64,000 nucleotides of DNA from Bin5 sp022821545 (GCA_963664085.2 CAXXLO010000002.1:4898001-4962000); one strand, 5' to 3'; counted from the stretch's first letter, positions 24,884-34,470 are shown. The notes: generated from the letters alone by a model not told the origin. Numbers and translations: made by a program.

Positions 24884-27550
24884 ATGGCAACTCCGATGCG
24901 CCGTCAGTACCTGCAACTGAAGAGCCAGCACCCTGACTGCCTTCTCCTCTTCCGCCTGGGCGACTTCTACGAAGCCTTCGACGGCGACGCCGAAATTGTA
25001 GCCAGGGTCTGCGACGTGGCGCTGACCAGCCGGCCCGTCGGCAACAATCAGCGAGTGCCTCTGGCCGGCGTCCCATACCATAGCGTCGAAGGCTACCTGG
25101 CACAGCTGGTGGAGGCCGGTCACAAGGTGGCGGTCGCCGAACAGGTCAGCGAGCCGGGTTCAGGTCTTGTGGATCGGGAGATTAAGCAGGTCATCACCAA
25201 GGGCACTGTCGCTGAACCTGCGATGCTGATCGACGACCGAAACAACTATCTAGCGGCAGTGGTGTTCAACGCCCGCGGCGACGAAGCCGGCATCGCCTAT
25301 TGCGATATCAGCACCGGCGAGTTTGCCGCAACACAGATCAACGGCAGGGACCTGGCCGAAACTGAGCAGCGCTTGGGGGAGGAGCTGGCCCACCTGCGGC
25401 CCAGCGAGCTGATCACGTCCGAATGGAAGGCGGACGAGAGCGGGCTCGCCCCCTTGATCGGCAGTTTGCAGGCGCTTGTTTCCCAAATCGAAGCCTGGCA
25501 GGTGGAGTATGACACTGCCCGCAGCGCGCTGCAGCGGCATTTCAGGGTCCTCAGCCTGGACGGATTCGGCTTGCAGGAAAGTCCGCAGGCTGTGCGCGCC
25601 GCCGCCGCAATTCTGGCCTACTTGCAGGAGATGCAGCCCGGCGCTCTCTCGCAACTGGCAAGACTGCAAAGTTACACGGTTGACGAGTTCATGGTGTTGG
25701 ACGACTCCACGCGCCGAAATCTTGAGTTAACGGAAACGATTCGCGGCGGCGAAGAACGGGGCAGCCTTGTCGGCGTGCTGGACGAGACGCTCACGCCCAT
25801 GGGTGGACGCCTGCTGCGGAGCTGGCTGGGACGTCCACTGCTTGACACGGCCCTTATCAACGAAAGGTTGGACGCAGTCCAGGGACTGGTAGACGCGCCC
25901 AACTTGCGCGGGCAGGTCCGCGAAATGTTGCGGGGGATGGGGGACCTGGAGCGCTGGATCACCCGCATAAGCCAGGCCAAAGCGCTGCCGCGCGATCTGA
26001 CAGGTGTGCGGGAGGTACTGGGCAGGGCGCCGGGCCTTCGCCAGCTGATCGTCTCCGCCGGCGCGGACTCGGCATTGGGGCCGGAGGTCCAGTCCGAAGC
26101 AGAGGGCGCCGCGGACGCCTTTGTGAACCAGATGTTGGACAGAATTCCGGACTGTTCAGATTCTCTCGAACTGCTGGAGCGGGCAATCGACGACGAGCCG
26201 TCAGCGACCCTGGCGAATCCAGGCATTATCAGGCCCGGCTACAGCGAAGAACTGGATGCCATCGTTGAGAACAGCCGGTACGCCAAGGAGTGGGTCGCCG
26301 CGCTTGAGCAGGTGGAACGCACCCGCCTCAACATCCCGAGTCTCAAAGTCGGCTACAACAAGGTTTTCGGATACTACATCGAAGTTAGGAATACCCACGC
26401 CGGCAAGGCGCCGCAGGAGTATATCCGAAAACAGACCCTGACCAGCGCTGAACGATACATCACACCCGAGCTCAAGGAGTACGAGTCACAGATCCTCAAC
26501 GCCGATGAGCGCCGCCTCGGGCTGGAGCAGCAGCTTTTCCGCCGCGTCTGTTCGGAACTGAGCGCGGGCGCCGACGAGATTCGCCGCCTGGCTGAGGGGC
26601 TGGCCCTGCTGGACGTGTACGCTTCGATGGCGGAGGTCGCGCTGGAGCGTCGTTACTGCCGCCCTGAAATCGACGACGGCGCCGCTATTTCGATTCGCGG
26701 AGGGCGGCATCCGGTTGTGGAGATGACGAGTGACGAGCCCTTTGTGCCCAACGACGCGCATCTCTCGCCGGGCGAACTCATTCACGTCCTGACCGGTCCC
26801 AACATGTCCGGCAAGTCGACGTTTCTACGGCAGACGGCCCTCATCACCCTGCTCGCGCAGATCGGCTCCTTTGTGCCAGCGGCATCCGCCCGTATCGGGG
26901 TGGTCGATCGCATCTTCACCCGCATCGGCGCCAGCGATGAACTGCACCGAGGCCAATCCACCTTCATGGTCGAAATGATCGAGACGGCCAATATCCTCAA
27001 CCATGCCACTGGGCGCAGCCTGCTGATCCTGGACGAAATCGGCCGGGGCACCAGCACATACGACGGGCTGGCAATCGCCTGGGCCGTGGTCGAGCATATA
27101 CACAATAGCCCGTCGCTGCGCGCCAAGACACAGTTTGCGACCCACTATCACGAGCTAACCGACCTGGCGGACCGGCTGCCCCAGATCGTCAACTACAGTG
27201 TGGCTGTTGACGACAGCGGCGACGACGTTGTTTTTCTGCGCCGGATCCTGCCCGGTCGGGCCGACCGCTCCTATGGCGTGCATGTTGCGCAGATGGCGGG
27301 ACTGCCGCGGGGCGTCGTGCGGCGCGCCGGGGAGATCCTGCTCGACCTGGAGGCCTCCGGCGCGGCGGGGCCGGCGACCCTGCTGGACCAGACACCCGGC
27401 CGCAAGCAGAAGGACGCCGTGCAGGTAGGACTTTTCGCCGCCGACCACCCAGTCGTGGAGTCATTGCGGGCGCTGGACGTGGACGCGCTGTCGCCGCTGG
27501 ACGCTCTGAACCGGCTCTACGAGCTGCGGCAGTTGGCGGAGAGCAGTTAG
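24884..27550 (+). CDS. mutS: DNA mismatch repair protein MutS
   Basis: 888 residues, normal for MutS1. The mismatch-reading F-Y-E motif is near the N-terminus (R-L-G-D-F-Y-E-A-F). The connector, core and clamp domains follow (K-V-G-Y-N-K-V-F-G-Y-Y-I-E-V). The ATPase has Walker A G-P-N-M-S-G-K-S-T at 638-646 and Walker B/signature D-E-I-G-R-G-T-S-T-Y-D-G. Further signatures are F-A-T-H-Y-H-E-L-T and Y-G-V-H-V-A-Q-M-A-G-L-P. It recognises mispairs and recruits MutL, which is not in the window. It starts 23 nt after the CHAT gene and is probably co-transcribed with it. Confidence 0.97.
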   Translation: MATPMRRQYLQLKSQHPDCLLLFRLGDFYEAFDGDAEIVARVCDVALTSRPVGNNQRVPLAGVPYHSVEGYLAQLVEAGHKVAVAEQVSEPGSGLVDREIKQVITKGTVAEPAMLIDDRNNYLAAVVFNARGDEAGIAYCDISTGEFAATQINGRDLAETEQRLGEELAHLRPSELITSEWKADESGLAPLIGSLQALVSQIEAWQVEYDTARSALQRHFRVLSLDGFGLQESPQAVRAAAAILAYLQEMQPGALSQLARLQSYTVDEFMVLDDSTRRNLELTETIRGGEERGSLVGVLDETLTPMGGRLLRSWLGRPLLDTALINERLDAVQGLVDAPNLRGQVREMLRGMGDLERWITRISQAKALPRDLTGVREVLGRAPGLRQLIVSAGADSALGPEVQSEAEGAADAFVNQMLDRIPDCSDSLELLERAIDDEPSATLANPGIIRPGYSEELDAIVENSRYAKEWVAALEQVERTRLNIPSLKVGYNKVFGYYIEVRNTHAGKAPQEYIRKQTLTSAERYITPELKEYESQILNADERRLGLEQQLFRRVCSELSAGADEIRRLAEGLALLDVYASMAEVALERRYCRPEIDDGAAISIRGGRHPVVEMTSDEPFVPNDAHLSPGELIHVLTGPNMSGKSTFLRQTALITLLAQIGSFVPAASARIGVVDRIFTRIGASDELHRGQSTFMVEMIETANILNHATGRSLLILDEIGRGTSTYDGLAIAWAVVEHIHNSPSLRAKTQFATHYHELTDLADRLPQIVNYSVAVDDSGDDVVFLRRILPGRADRSYGVHVAQMAGLPRGVVRRAGEILLDLEASGAAGPATLLDQTPGRKQKDAVQVGLFAADHPVVESLRALDVDALSPLDALNRLYELRQLAESS

Positions 27551-27628
27551 AAAGCGTTGCTCCCCAGACTGATTTCCTGAATCCCCAAAGAACAGTAGAA
27601 CCGGACAAGCAGAGGCGGCCTGGAGGGA

Positions 27629-28066
27629 CTAACTTTCAGGCTGAGGCGTCTGGTTGGGATGAATTGACGTGCCCGGCCACATTGTGGTGACTTCGCTTAC
27701 GTCGATCGTGATGCCGTCGGGATCTTCGACCTTGAAGGCCGGCTGCTCCAGGTTATCGGGATCAAGGGGCGTCTTGCCGCCCAGGCCGTCCGAGAAGATC
27801 GTGTAACCCATGTCGCGCAGGCGCCGGGCCGCGGCCGCGACGTCGGGGACGCCCACGCCGATGTGCAGGTAGTCGAGCATGCCGCCGATGTGTTCGGGCC
27901 GGTCATCGCCCTGGTGCTGAAATACGGCGAAATTGTGGTAGCCGTCGGTCAAGTCGTAGCGAATCCCCCTCTCGCCGGCGACTCGGAGCCCGAGACCGTC
28001 GCGCCAGAAGCGGATCGATTTGGAAAGGTCCGACGCTCGAACTCCCACGTGAATCAAGACGCTCAT
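27629..28066 (-). CDS. VOC-family (glyoxalase/dioxygenase fold) protein
   Basis: A 145-residue single VOC unit made of two beta-alpha-beta-beta-beta modules. Putative metal ligands are H6 in V-L-I-H-V-G-V and the His in D-Y-L-H-I-G-V. The last acidic position is in G-I-T-I-D-V-S-E, where most members have E-L. The V-E-D-P-D-G motif is intact. VOC enzymes include glyoxalase I, extradiol dioxygenases, epimerases and antibiotic-binding proteins; substrate unknown. It lies at the distal end of a minus-strand run with the ThDP enzyme and the Gfo/Idh/MocA gene. Confidence 0.85.
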   Translation of the reverse strand: MSVLIHVGVRASDLSKSIRFWRDGLGLRVAGERGIRYDLTDGYHNFAVFQHQGDDRPEHIGGMLDYLHIGVGVPDVAAAARRLRDMGYTIFSDGLGGKTPLDPDNLEQPAFKVEDPDGITIDVSEVTTMWPGTSIHPNQTPQPES

Positions 28067-28148
28067 TCGTTTGTCTCCTTATATTTTTGCAAAGTAAACA
28101 TTTGTGCAGAGTAAAGATGAAGTTCGCTGTCGAGCGCGCGGGCGTGTG

Positions 28149-29795
28149 TCAGCGGTCCCAGCGCGAGCGGCGGGCTTCAAGATTGGAATGCACATCGATA
28201 AGAACTGTCTGTCCCCCGGCATTGAGTTCCTGTGCGCGCTGCAACGCCGGGACCATCTCGGTGGTCCTTTTCACGGTGATCCCGACTGCGCCAAGCCCTT
28301 CTGCGATTTTGGCGTAATCTCCGACCATATGGCTGACGCCGAACTGCTTGCGTGCGGTTGCGAAATCTCCCGGCGCGTATGTAGCCATGCCGCCGTTATT
28401 GAGCAGCACGGTCGTGATGGGAGCATTTGCCCGCACAGCCGTTTCCAGGTCCAGGCCGGACATGCCGAACGCTCCGTCTCCCATCAGGTTCAGGCAGAAC
28501 TTATCAGGATGCGCCAGTTTGGCCCCGATCATTAGCGGCAGGCCGAATCCGAGGTGCGTCGTCTTTCCCCAGCCAATGTAGCTGTTGGGAACGGTGGCCG
28601 TATAGAAGGGAACAATCGAATCGCGCGGCGCGCCGGCGTCGTGTGTGACGATACTGTTCTCCCAGTCAAGAGTACGGTCTATGTCGTGGATAACCCGGTA
28701 GGTATTCAGAGGCTCTTCATCCGACGTCAGCAAAGGCATCCATTCGTCCAGCCACGGCTTCCGGCAGGCTGCGATCGCGGCTGCGGTCAGGCGGCTTCGT
28801 TCGCCACGGTCCTCCCCGATCCGGCGTTTCGCCGATGCGACCATTGCCTCCAGGGTCAGCCGGGCGTCACCGACCAAACCGACGTCGACCGTTTCATCCT
28901 TGTTGACGTCAGCCGCGTCGATCGTATTCTGGATAATCACCTTGCCCGGCAAGATTATCTGACAGTAGGGCCCGCGCGTGAGGCTGGTTCCGATGGCAAG
29001 CAGGAGGTCGCACTCTTGCAGCCAGCGGTGGGCCGGCAGTGTCGTGGCGCGGCTGCCCGCGCCCAGGCAGAGAGGATGGCGCTCGTCAAAGGCGGACTTG
29101 CCCGGCATGGTGCAGAAAACGGGTATGCCGGTAAGCTCAGCCAGCTCGCGGAGCGCCGCGCTGGCGCCGGCAAGGAGGACCCCGCCCCCTGCCCAGATGA
29201 CCGGCTTCTCAGCCTGTAGCAGCCTCTTGACCGCCTCGTCAATGTCGGCTTCAGCAGGGACCTGCAGCATCGGCTGCGGCGGCCGGTAGTCTAACGAGCC
29301 GGCTGGAACTTCCTGATCGCAGACATCTGTCAGCATTTCGACGACGACCGGTCCCGGCGGCCCGTTACGCAGTGCATGGAACGCCCGCCGCATCACCGCC
29401 GCGACCTGATCGGGCCGGTAGATCGCCTCGACACGTTTGACCAGACCCTGGTAGTTCTGCGACGCGGAAAAGTTGGGACGTACCGCCAGCTGGTCCAGCC
29501 GGACACCGCCCGGCAGTACCAGGATGGGAACGTTGTCGGCGTAAGCCTGGGCGATCCCGCCCATTGCGTTTTCCGCGCCGGCCTGCGATTGGACGGCGAC
29601 CACGCCAAAGCGCTGCCGGCCGCTGGTGCGGCTGTAGCCGTCCGCGGCCATCACGGCGCCCCGTTCATGGCGGAAATTGACCGGCCGGATGCCGACCCGG
29701 GCGGCGGCTTCGATCAGCGGGTTGGAGGGATAGCAGGCCAGCCACTCAACCCCTTCCGTTTTCAAAATCGATGCAATTGCTTCGATGCCGTTCAT
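28149..29795 (-). CDS. thiamine-diphosphate-dependent enzyme (acetolactate synthase-like)
   Basis: 548 residues with the three ThDP-enzyme domains in usual order. The N-terminal PYR domain carries the catalytic glutamate in F-R-H-E-R-G-A-V-M-A-A-D-G-Y-S-R. The C-terminal PP domain has the ThDP/Mg motif G-D-G-A-F-G-M (about 30 residues) L-L-N-N-G-G. A start codon with GGAG 8 nt upstream fits. The family covers acetolactate synthases, glyoxylate carboligase, sulfoacetaldehyde acetyltransferase and benzoylformate/oxalyl-CoA decarboxylases. Here no IlvN-type small subunit and no ilv genes are nearby. The catabolic neighbourhood argues for a 2-oxo-acid decarboxylase or carboligase of an accessory pathway; that is inference. 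Confidence 0.85.
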   Translation of the reverse strand: MNGIEAIASILKTEGVEWLACYPSNPLIEAAARVGIRPVNFRHERGAVMAADGYSRTSGRQRFGVVAVQSQAGAENAMGGIAQAYADNVPILVLPGGVRLDQLAVRPNFSASQNYQGLVKRVEAIYRPDQVAAVMRRAFHALRNGPPGPVVVEMLTDVCDQEVPAGSLDYRPPQPMLQVPAEADIDEAVKRLLQAEKPVIWAGGGVLLAGASAALRELAELTGIPVFCTMPGKSAFDERHPLCLGAGSRATTLPAHRWLQECDLLLAIGTSLTRGPYCQIILPGKVIIQNTIDAADVNKDETVDVGLVGDARLTLEAMVASAKRRIGEDRGERSRLTAAAIAACRKPWLDEWMPLLTSDEEPLNTYRVIHDIDRTLDWENSIVTHDAGAPRDSIVPFYTATVPNSYIGWGKTTHLGFGLPLMIGAKLAHPDKFCLNLMGDGAFGMSGLDLETAVRANAPITTVLLNNGGMATYAPGDFATARKQFGVSHMVGDYAKIAEGLGAVGITVKRTTEMVPALQRAQELNAGGQTVLIDVHSNLEARRSRWDR

Positions 29796-29859
29796 CGGCG
29801 GTTCTCCGGTTGCCGCACTTCCCGGCGGCGGCTGTAGTTGAAAGCCTGTCCCGCGGCGT

Positions 29860-30894
29860 CTATTGCGCGAGCGTCTCGGTCAGCGCGGACATGTCCACCT
29901 GCTGCGGCTTGCCGGAGTGGATCGATGCGATGATCGTCTCGACCAGCAGGGTGGACAGAATTCCCGCCTGCGGCGGGACGTACGGTTCCGAGTCGTTGCG
30001 GATCGCCTCAACCAGCAGCGGCAGGCGTTCAATAGGCGGCGGGGTCAGAGTCTCGTCCTGTTGCTCTCCGTTCGGGCCGGGGGCCGCAAAGCTGACTTTG
30101 CGGAAGTGTTCGTAGAGAATGGCCGAGTCGTCGCCGTCGAAGAACTCAAAGAACCACTTGGAGATAACCGAATTGAAGCCGGCGTCGCTCATCAGGAAGG
30201 TGGCGACCGAGTCGTTGGCGAAGCGGATGGTTGCGGCCGCCGTATCCACCATGTCGTCGCTGCCCAGCTCGCCTGGGTGTGTAATTTGCCCGCCGGTTGC
30301 GTAGATTTCCACAGGAACGCTGTCGTGGATCCAGCAGAGATAGTCCACCATGTGAACGCCGACGTCCCAGAGCGGGCCGCCGCCTTCGACCGGGTGCCAG
30401 CGCCAGCGGTTCAGGTCGGCGCGGCTCATCATGCACTGGCTGTGGCTGACTTTGGGCGCGGTCAAGCGCTGGCGGATTGCGCGCGCGGCGCCAGAAAAGC
30501 GGATGGAGAAATTGAGCATCAGTTTCGTGCCTGCGGTCTGCATGGCTTCATGGATGCGCAGGCAGTCGGCCGTGGTCATGGCCATCGGCTTCTCGAGGAA
30601 GAGATGCTTGCCGGCCTGCAACGCGGCGACCGCCAGATCGGCATGGGAACTGTGGGAGGTGGCAATTGAAACGATGTCCACTTCACTGTCGGCGAAGACG
30701 CGTTCCGGGTCGGTGGTTGCGTACTCGGCTCCGTACTGCTGTTGCAGCTGTTCCGCCATGCCGGCCTGGATGTCGCAGAAGCCGCGCACGGTTACGCCTT
30801 CGGTGGCGGCCGCCCAGCCGGCATGAGCCCGACCCGCGCCTCCGCAGCCGACCAGGGCCCAACCCAGGTCCTTCCCCGCGCCGTTCATAGTCAT
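29860..30894 (-). CDS. Gfo/Idh/MocA-family oxidoreductase
   Basis: 344 residues. The N-terminal Rossmann fold has W-A-L-V-G-C-G-G-A-G-R-A-H. The family E-K-P-M-A motif appears near residue 120, and the substrate-binding G-G-P-L-W-D-V-G-V-H-M-V-D segment near 200. Such enzymes oxidise or epimerise sugars, inositols or their derivatives with NAD(P). The ATG at 30894 has a GAGG upstream; a second ATG two codons in is possible. It heads the minus-strand arm (this gene, ThDP enzyme, VOC), divergent from the dioxygenase cluster that begins at 31585. Confidence 0.9.
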   Translation of the reverse strand: MTMNGAGKDLGWALVGCGGAGRAHAGWAAATEGVTVRGFCDIQAGMAEQLQQQYGAEYATTDPERVFADSEVDIVSIATSHSSHADLAVAALQAGKHLFLEKPMAMTTADCLRIHEAMQTAGTKLMLNFSIRFSGAARAIRQRLTAPKVSHSQCMMSRADLNRWRWHPVEGGGPLWDVGVHMVDYLCWIHDSVPVEIYATGGQITHPGELGSDDMVDTAAATIRFANDSVATFLMSDAGFNSVISKWFFEFFDGDDSAILYEHFRKVSFAAPGPNGEQQDETLTPPPIERLPLLVEAIRNDSEPYVPPQAGILSTLLVETIIASIHSGKPQQVDMSALTETLAQ

Positions 30895-31584
30895 GGATTC
30901 ACCTCAATATCTGCTGGCTCAATCAGAGCCACTGGTTCACAGTCGCTGAGACCTGTGCTGGAGAGGCGAGACTCGCACGCAACCGCCGCGCGCGAAAGTG
31001 GTCAGTGTAGACCGTTTGCTCGCCGTCGCCTTATTGTACACGAAAGCCCGGTTTGTTTGAACTGCCGTGGACGGAACTGTAGTGGTCAGGGGCGAGGGGT
31101 CAAGAGTCAGGGGGAGAGGCTGGCTGGATGTGGTACGAGAGTTGACGAGAGTTCGGGAGAGTTTGGGGGGGAGCGGCGGACATTAGGTATGAGGCCGCTT
31201 CCCAGTTAGCGCAGCTTATTTATTATATTTCATTTTTTTGTTATATCCCGGCATCTGTTTGGATGTCAGGGCTGAGAGTTATTGTAGGCGATGGTGAATC
31301 GTTATGGCGCCGGGGTACTGGCCGGCGCGGAGCAGGCATGATAGTACAAGAATTCGGCATAGCAAAACAGTTCGACGCGTGAAAGGGAGCGAACTGCAAC
31401 AGTTGTGGCAGCATTGGGCTGGCCCAGCGAACTACCCGGCTCCAACCCAGGCGCGCTCTACGGAGTAGCGCGGCTCATCGAATTGGCATATACTTTCTCC
31501 AGACAGACTCCTTTCATTTATCCCAGGCGCAGATCCACAGCGCAGATCCCAGCCCAGTGCGCGCGAGAAGCGCAGGAGGACTTC
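30895..31584. other. 690-nt divergent intergenic region
   Basis: This lies between the Gfo/Idh/MocA gene (leftward) and the first dioxygenase gene (rightward), so it should hold both promoters. Visible: an A/T-rich tract at ~31206-31250 in an otherwise G+C-rich context; a direct repeat GCGCAGATCC at 31527-31536 and 31540-31549; and G-rich, purine-biased sequence at ~31080-31190. On the minus strand TACAAT about 140 nt upstream of the oxidoreductase could be a -10, with only a weak -35. No ORF with family character, tRNA or known riboswitch was recognised. Confidence 0.55.
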
Positions 31585-32541
31585 ATGGCAGGAAATTCGG
31601 CAGCGCAGGAACAAGAGACCGGTTACGCTGCATCGAAGGCGGTCGGGCTGACACAGGAACAGATCCGCCAGTTCAAAGAGGAAGGATTCCTGATCGTGCG
31701 CCGGATGCTGCCTCCCGCTGCGCTTCAGCCGCTGATCGACGAACTTACCCGGAAGGTGGACGGCGCCATTGGCGAAGCGGTCCGGCAGGGCCAGCTTGAC
31801 GCCAAAGAGACTTTTGAAGAGGCGCCTTTCGCCAACCGGCTGGCGCTGGCCTCCGAAGCCTGTAGCGACCGCAACTGGCTGTGGCAGAACTATTTTTCGC
31901 GCGGCAAGCCAATTTCGGCCGGCATGTTTGAACTTCGCACAGCGCCTGCCCTTCTGGACGCGACCGAGTCACTGATCGGGCCGGAAATCCTCGCCCACCC
32001 CCAGTTCGCGCTGCGCCCGAAGATGCCCGATCTCGACCTGATGGATATCCCCTGGCACCAGGACCTGGCCTACCTGATACCCGACGAAGCAGGAGAGACC
32101 CTGGTCGTCAATTTCTGGATCCCTCTTGCAAGCGCCAGCGAGCAAAACGGCTGCATGCAAGTAATTCCAGGCTCTCACCTTCTTGGACTGCTGGCGCATG
32201 ACCTCAGGCTCAAAACACCGGGCCACAAGGGATCCAAGGGCATTGCCGACGCCGATCTGCCTGACAGCAGTGTCGTCACCTGTGAAGTTGATCCGGGGGA
32301 CGTGTTGATGACGATGGAGCGGCTGGTGCATCGCTCCATTCCCAACCGGTCGAATACGGTGCGCTGGAGCGTCGATACACGCTACAGCCGCATCGGACTG
32401 CCGACGGGCCGTTCCAAAGTACCGGGCTTTATCGCCCGCAGCCGGCAACATCCCGACCGGGTCGCCCGCTCGCACTATGACTGGATTCAGAACCTGGCGG
32501 ACGCGGGACTGGACCGCTGGTTGCAGCCGCTGCAGAACTGA
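31585..32541 (+). CDS. phytanoyl-CoA dioxygenase (PhyH) family protein 1
   Basis: 318 residues from the ATG at 31585, which has AGGAGG 5 nt upstream; the longer in-frame extension to 31405 is not family-like. A double-stranded beta-helix Fe(II)/2-oxoglutarate oxygenase. H158 and D160 lie in D-I-P-W-H-Q-D-L-A-Y, the distal His is H249 in E-R-L-V-H-R-S-I-P-N, and the N-terminus has the PhyH-typical F-K-E-E-G-F-L-I-V-R-R. Members hydroxylate diverse small molecules and are abundant in marine and sponge-associated bacteria; the substrate is unknown. The TIM-barrel isomerase gene follows after 18 nt. The HxD...H triad is complete, so the enzyme should be active. Confidence 0.88.
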   Translation: MAGNSAAQEQETGYAASKAVGLTQEQIRQFKEEGFLIVRRMLPPAALQPLIDELTRKVDGAIGEAVRQGQLDAKETFEEAPFANRLALASEACSDRNWLWQNYFSRGKPISAGMFELRTAPALLDATESLIGPEILAHPQFALRPKMPDLDLMDIPWHQDLAYLIPDEAGETLVVNFWIPLASASEQNGCMQVIPGSHLLGLLAHDLRLKTPGHKGSKGIADADLPDSSVVTCEVDPGDVLMTMERLVHRSIPNRSNTVRWSVDTRYSRIGLPTGRSKVPGFIARSRQHPDRVARSHYDWIQNLADAGLDRWLQPLQN

Positions 32542-32559
32542 AAGACACGAGGCCGAGAG

Positions 32560-33483
32560 ATGACCGAGCACAAGTTCAAGTTGGGCATGTACCTGCCGGA
32601 GCTGGATCTACCTTTCGACGAGTCGCTGGCGAAGGCCGCGGAGATCGGGGCCGACTGCGTCTGGTTCAACCGCCTGGGCAGTGACGGACCGCCCATGGAG
32701 GAACTGGATGACGCGGGCGTGGACCGCCTTGGCAAGCAGGTGGCAAGCCATGGGCTTGAAATCTTCCTGATCAACGTCGGCAATCCTTTCAAGCAGATTC
32801 ATCTCACCGATCTCGACGTGGACTGTATGGAAGAGCATCCGGAATTCCGCCGCGACATGGCCGACTTGGTGCGCTCGATGCAGATGGCGTCGCGCCTGGG
32901 TGTCGGGGCTGTGGGCCTGTTCACTTTTGCCTGGCCGGGAGAGTATTCGGCGGCCAAGCCGACTTGGCCGATGCGCTGGCTGACGCGCGGGGGCCATATT
33001 GCCGACGTCGACATGCAGAAACTGGTGCGAGCCTTTTCGCTCATGCTTGAACAGGCGGAAAAATATGACGTCGACCTCGCGCTTTCAATGATGCCCTGGA
33101 ACTATACCAACACGACCGGCAACTTCCGGCGGCTGGCCGAGGCGCTCAACTCCCCGCGCATCAAGGTGATGTGGGGTCCATCCGACAATCTGAACTGCGG
33201 CGAAGCGGATGTGGCCACAGCCGGCTTTCTCAATATCCATCCCTACCTGTACGGTCTCCATCTCAAGGACTTGACCGTGAAAGACGGCCTTCAACTGGAT
33301 TTTTCGTACTGCCCCCTGGGCGAAGGCGACGTCGATTATCCCGCGATAATCCGCAGCCTGCGCGAGCGCCGCAGCGACGCGGTGCTGTCTGTCGCGACCC
33401 ACTTTCTGCCGGCGAGCGGTTCGCGCGAAGAGGCGATGCGTATTAACTATGCGAATTTGAAGCGGATGATCGCCGGGCGTTGA
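32560..33483 (+). CDS. sugar phosphate isomerase/epimerase (AP endonuclease-2 TIM barrel)
   Basis: 307 residues. The strand/helix pattern of a xylose-isomerase-like TIM barrel is evident: K-L-G-M-Y-L-P near the start, E-I-F-L-I-N-V, G-V-G-A-V-G-L-F, V-D-L-A-L-S, I-K-V-M-W-G-P-S-D-N, then the L-Y-G-L-H-L-K-D metal-ligand strand (His, Lys, Asp) and G-E-G-D-V-D-Y-P-A-I. Family members isomerise or epimerise sugars, inosose or hydroxypyruvate using a divalent metal. It sits 18 nt after PhyH 1 and is almost certainly co-transcribed. The Gfo/Idh/MocA gene across the divergent promoter region is a frequent partner of this family in polyol and inositol pathways. Confidence 0.85.
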   Translation: MTEHKFKLGMYLPELDLPFDESLAKAAEIGADCVWFNRLGSDGPPMEELDDAGVDRLGKQVASHGLEIFLINVGNPFKQIHLTDLDVDCMEEHPEFRRDMADLVRSMQMASRLGVGAVGLFTFAWPGEYSAAKPTWPMRWLTRGGHIADVDMQKLVRAFSLMLEQAEKYDVDLALSMMPWNYTNTTGNFRRLAEALNSPRIKVMWGPSDNLNCGEADVATAGFLNIHPYLYGLHLKDLTVKDGLQLDFSYCPLGEGDVDYPAIIRSLRERRSDAVLSVATHFLPASGSREEAMRINYANLKRMIAGR

Positions 33484-33543
33484 ACTGTCTGCTCTCTGCT
33501 CTCTGCTATTCCCCCGGTGTAATGAAGGCGCCGTAGGGCACGC

Positions 33544-33960
33544 TTGGCGTTTTTGGGCGTCCAAGAGTTTAATCGTGCCCGCGAGCCGACATTCGCCTAT
33601 ATCTCGCCCGATGCGCCGGCGTTCCGAGAGCTGATGGTCGACTGTATTGGCCGCCTTGTTAACGACTATGCGGTTGACGCCTTCCACCTGGACCAGTCGG
33701 CTTTCCCGATTAACGACCTCCACCATGATCACATGCGCGGCGTCGGCCTCCTGTTTGAAGAGCTGCAGGCTGCGCTTCCCGGCGTACTCTTCTCCGGCGA
33801 AAGAACATCGGAATGGGTGGCCGGAATGTACGCGCTCTCGTCAGGACAGGGCAAAATTCTGTGGATCGACACGGCATTGGGGCGGTTGCAAGACTTGGAT
33901 GAAAATGGGAAAATGCGAGGGGAATCCTTGCAGGCGCACAATTCGCGGAAGAGGCCGAAG
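33544..33960 (+). pseudogene. relict of a larger enzyme gene, fused in frame to a VOC gene
   Basis: This 139-codon stretch is in frame with the VOC gene at 33961 but unrelated to it. It encodes a TIM-barrel-like fragment (Y-I-S-P-D-A-P-A-F-R-E-L-M-V-D-C-I, D-A-F-H-L-D-Q, then L-P-G-V-L-F-S-G-E) of the kind found in the middle of large glycoside-hydrolase-like proteins; I cannot name the family firmly. There is no plausible start or signal peptide, and the fragment breaks into unrelated sequence after ~33870. The VOC protein has its own ribosome site. It most likely survives from a deletion that removed most of a gene between the isomerase and VOC genes. It could instead be a real N-terminal extension, which is less likely. 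Confidence 0.65.
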
Positions 33961-34470
33961 ATGAAAGGCATTACGATTGATCACGTAGCAATAATGGTCA
34001 GTGATCTGGAAAAGTCTCTGCACTTTTACCGGGATATTCTGGGCATGGAGGTCGTGTCGCCCGAGGAACACGACGGCGGGCCCATCGACGAAATGACAGC
34101 TATGTCGAACGTGCATATGCGCGAGTACCGTCTGCGCCCGCCGGGCGGCGTAAACGGTCACACGCGCACTTCGGAACAAGGCTTCACTTTTGACCTGATT
34201 CAGTGGATCAACCCTGAAAGCCCGACCGGACGGCAGCCGTTACACCATGTGCCCAGCGCGCATTTCTGTTTTGGCGTCGAGGATGTGCCGGCCACCTACG
34301 AACGCCTGAAGGCTGCGGGCGTGGAGATAGTTTCGCCTCCGGTACGTTTCGAAGGCGAGGGCGATTGGCACGTACTCTTTTTCTACGATCCGGACGGCAA
34401 TCTGCTGGAACTGAACGAAATTGGTACTGGTGAACAGGCGCCGCACGACTTCAACTGGAGTTCGGCATGA
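33961..34470 (+). CDS. VOC-family protein 2
   Basis: 169 residues starting M-K-G-I-T-I-D-H-V-A-I-M-V-S-D, the standard VOC beginning, with AGAGG upstream of the ATG. The open frame runs further upstream into a relict ORF, but this ATG marks the start of the fold. Metal-type residues: H8, the His of A-H-F-C-F-G-V, and the Glu of N-L-L-E-L-N. Two beta-alpha-beta-beta-beta modules with Y-D-P-D-G before the last strand. It resembles the two VOC proteins at 36276 and 37748, suggesting duplication within this cluster. Substrate unknown; an MBL hydrolase gene follows after ~100 nt. Confidence 0.85.
   Translation: MKGITIDHVAIMVSDLEKSLHFYRDILGMEVVSPEEHDGGPIDEMTAMSNVHMREYRLRPPGGVNGHTRTSEQGFTFDLIQWINPESPTGRQPLHHVPSAHFCFGVEDVPATYERLKAAGVEIVSPPVRFEGEGDWHVLFFYDPDGNLLELNEIGTGEQAPHDFNWSSA

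Noticed and set aside
31400..31480. Possible tRNA-like stem in the divergent intergenic region
   Set aside because: Short CGCGCT/AGCGCG stem only; no T-loop or anticodon arm.
31405..31584. Extended N-terminus of PhyH 1
   Set aside because: No conserved residues; the ATG at 31585 has AGGAGG at ideal spacing and begins the family-like part.
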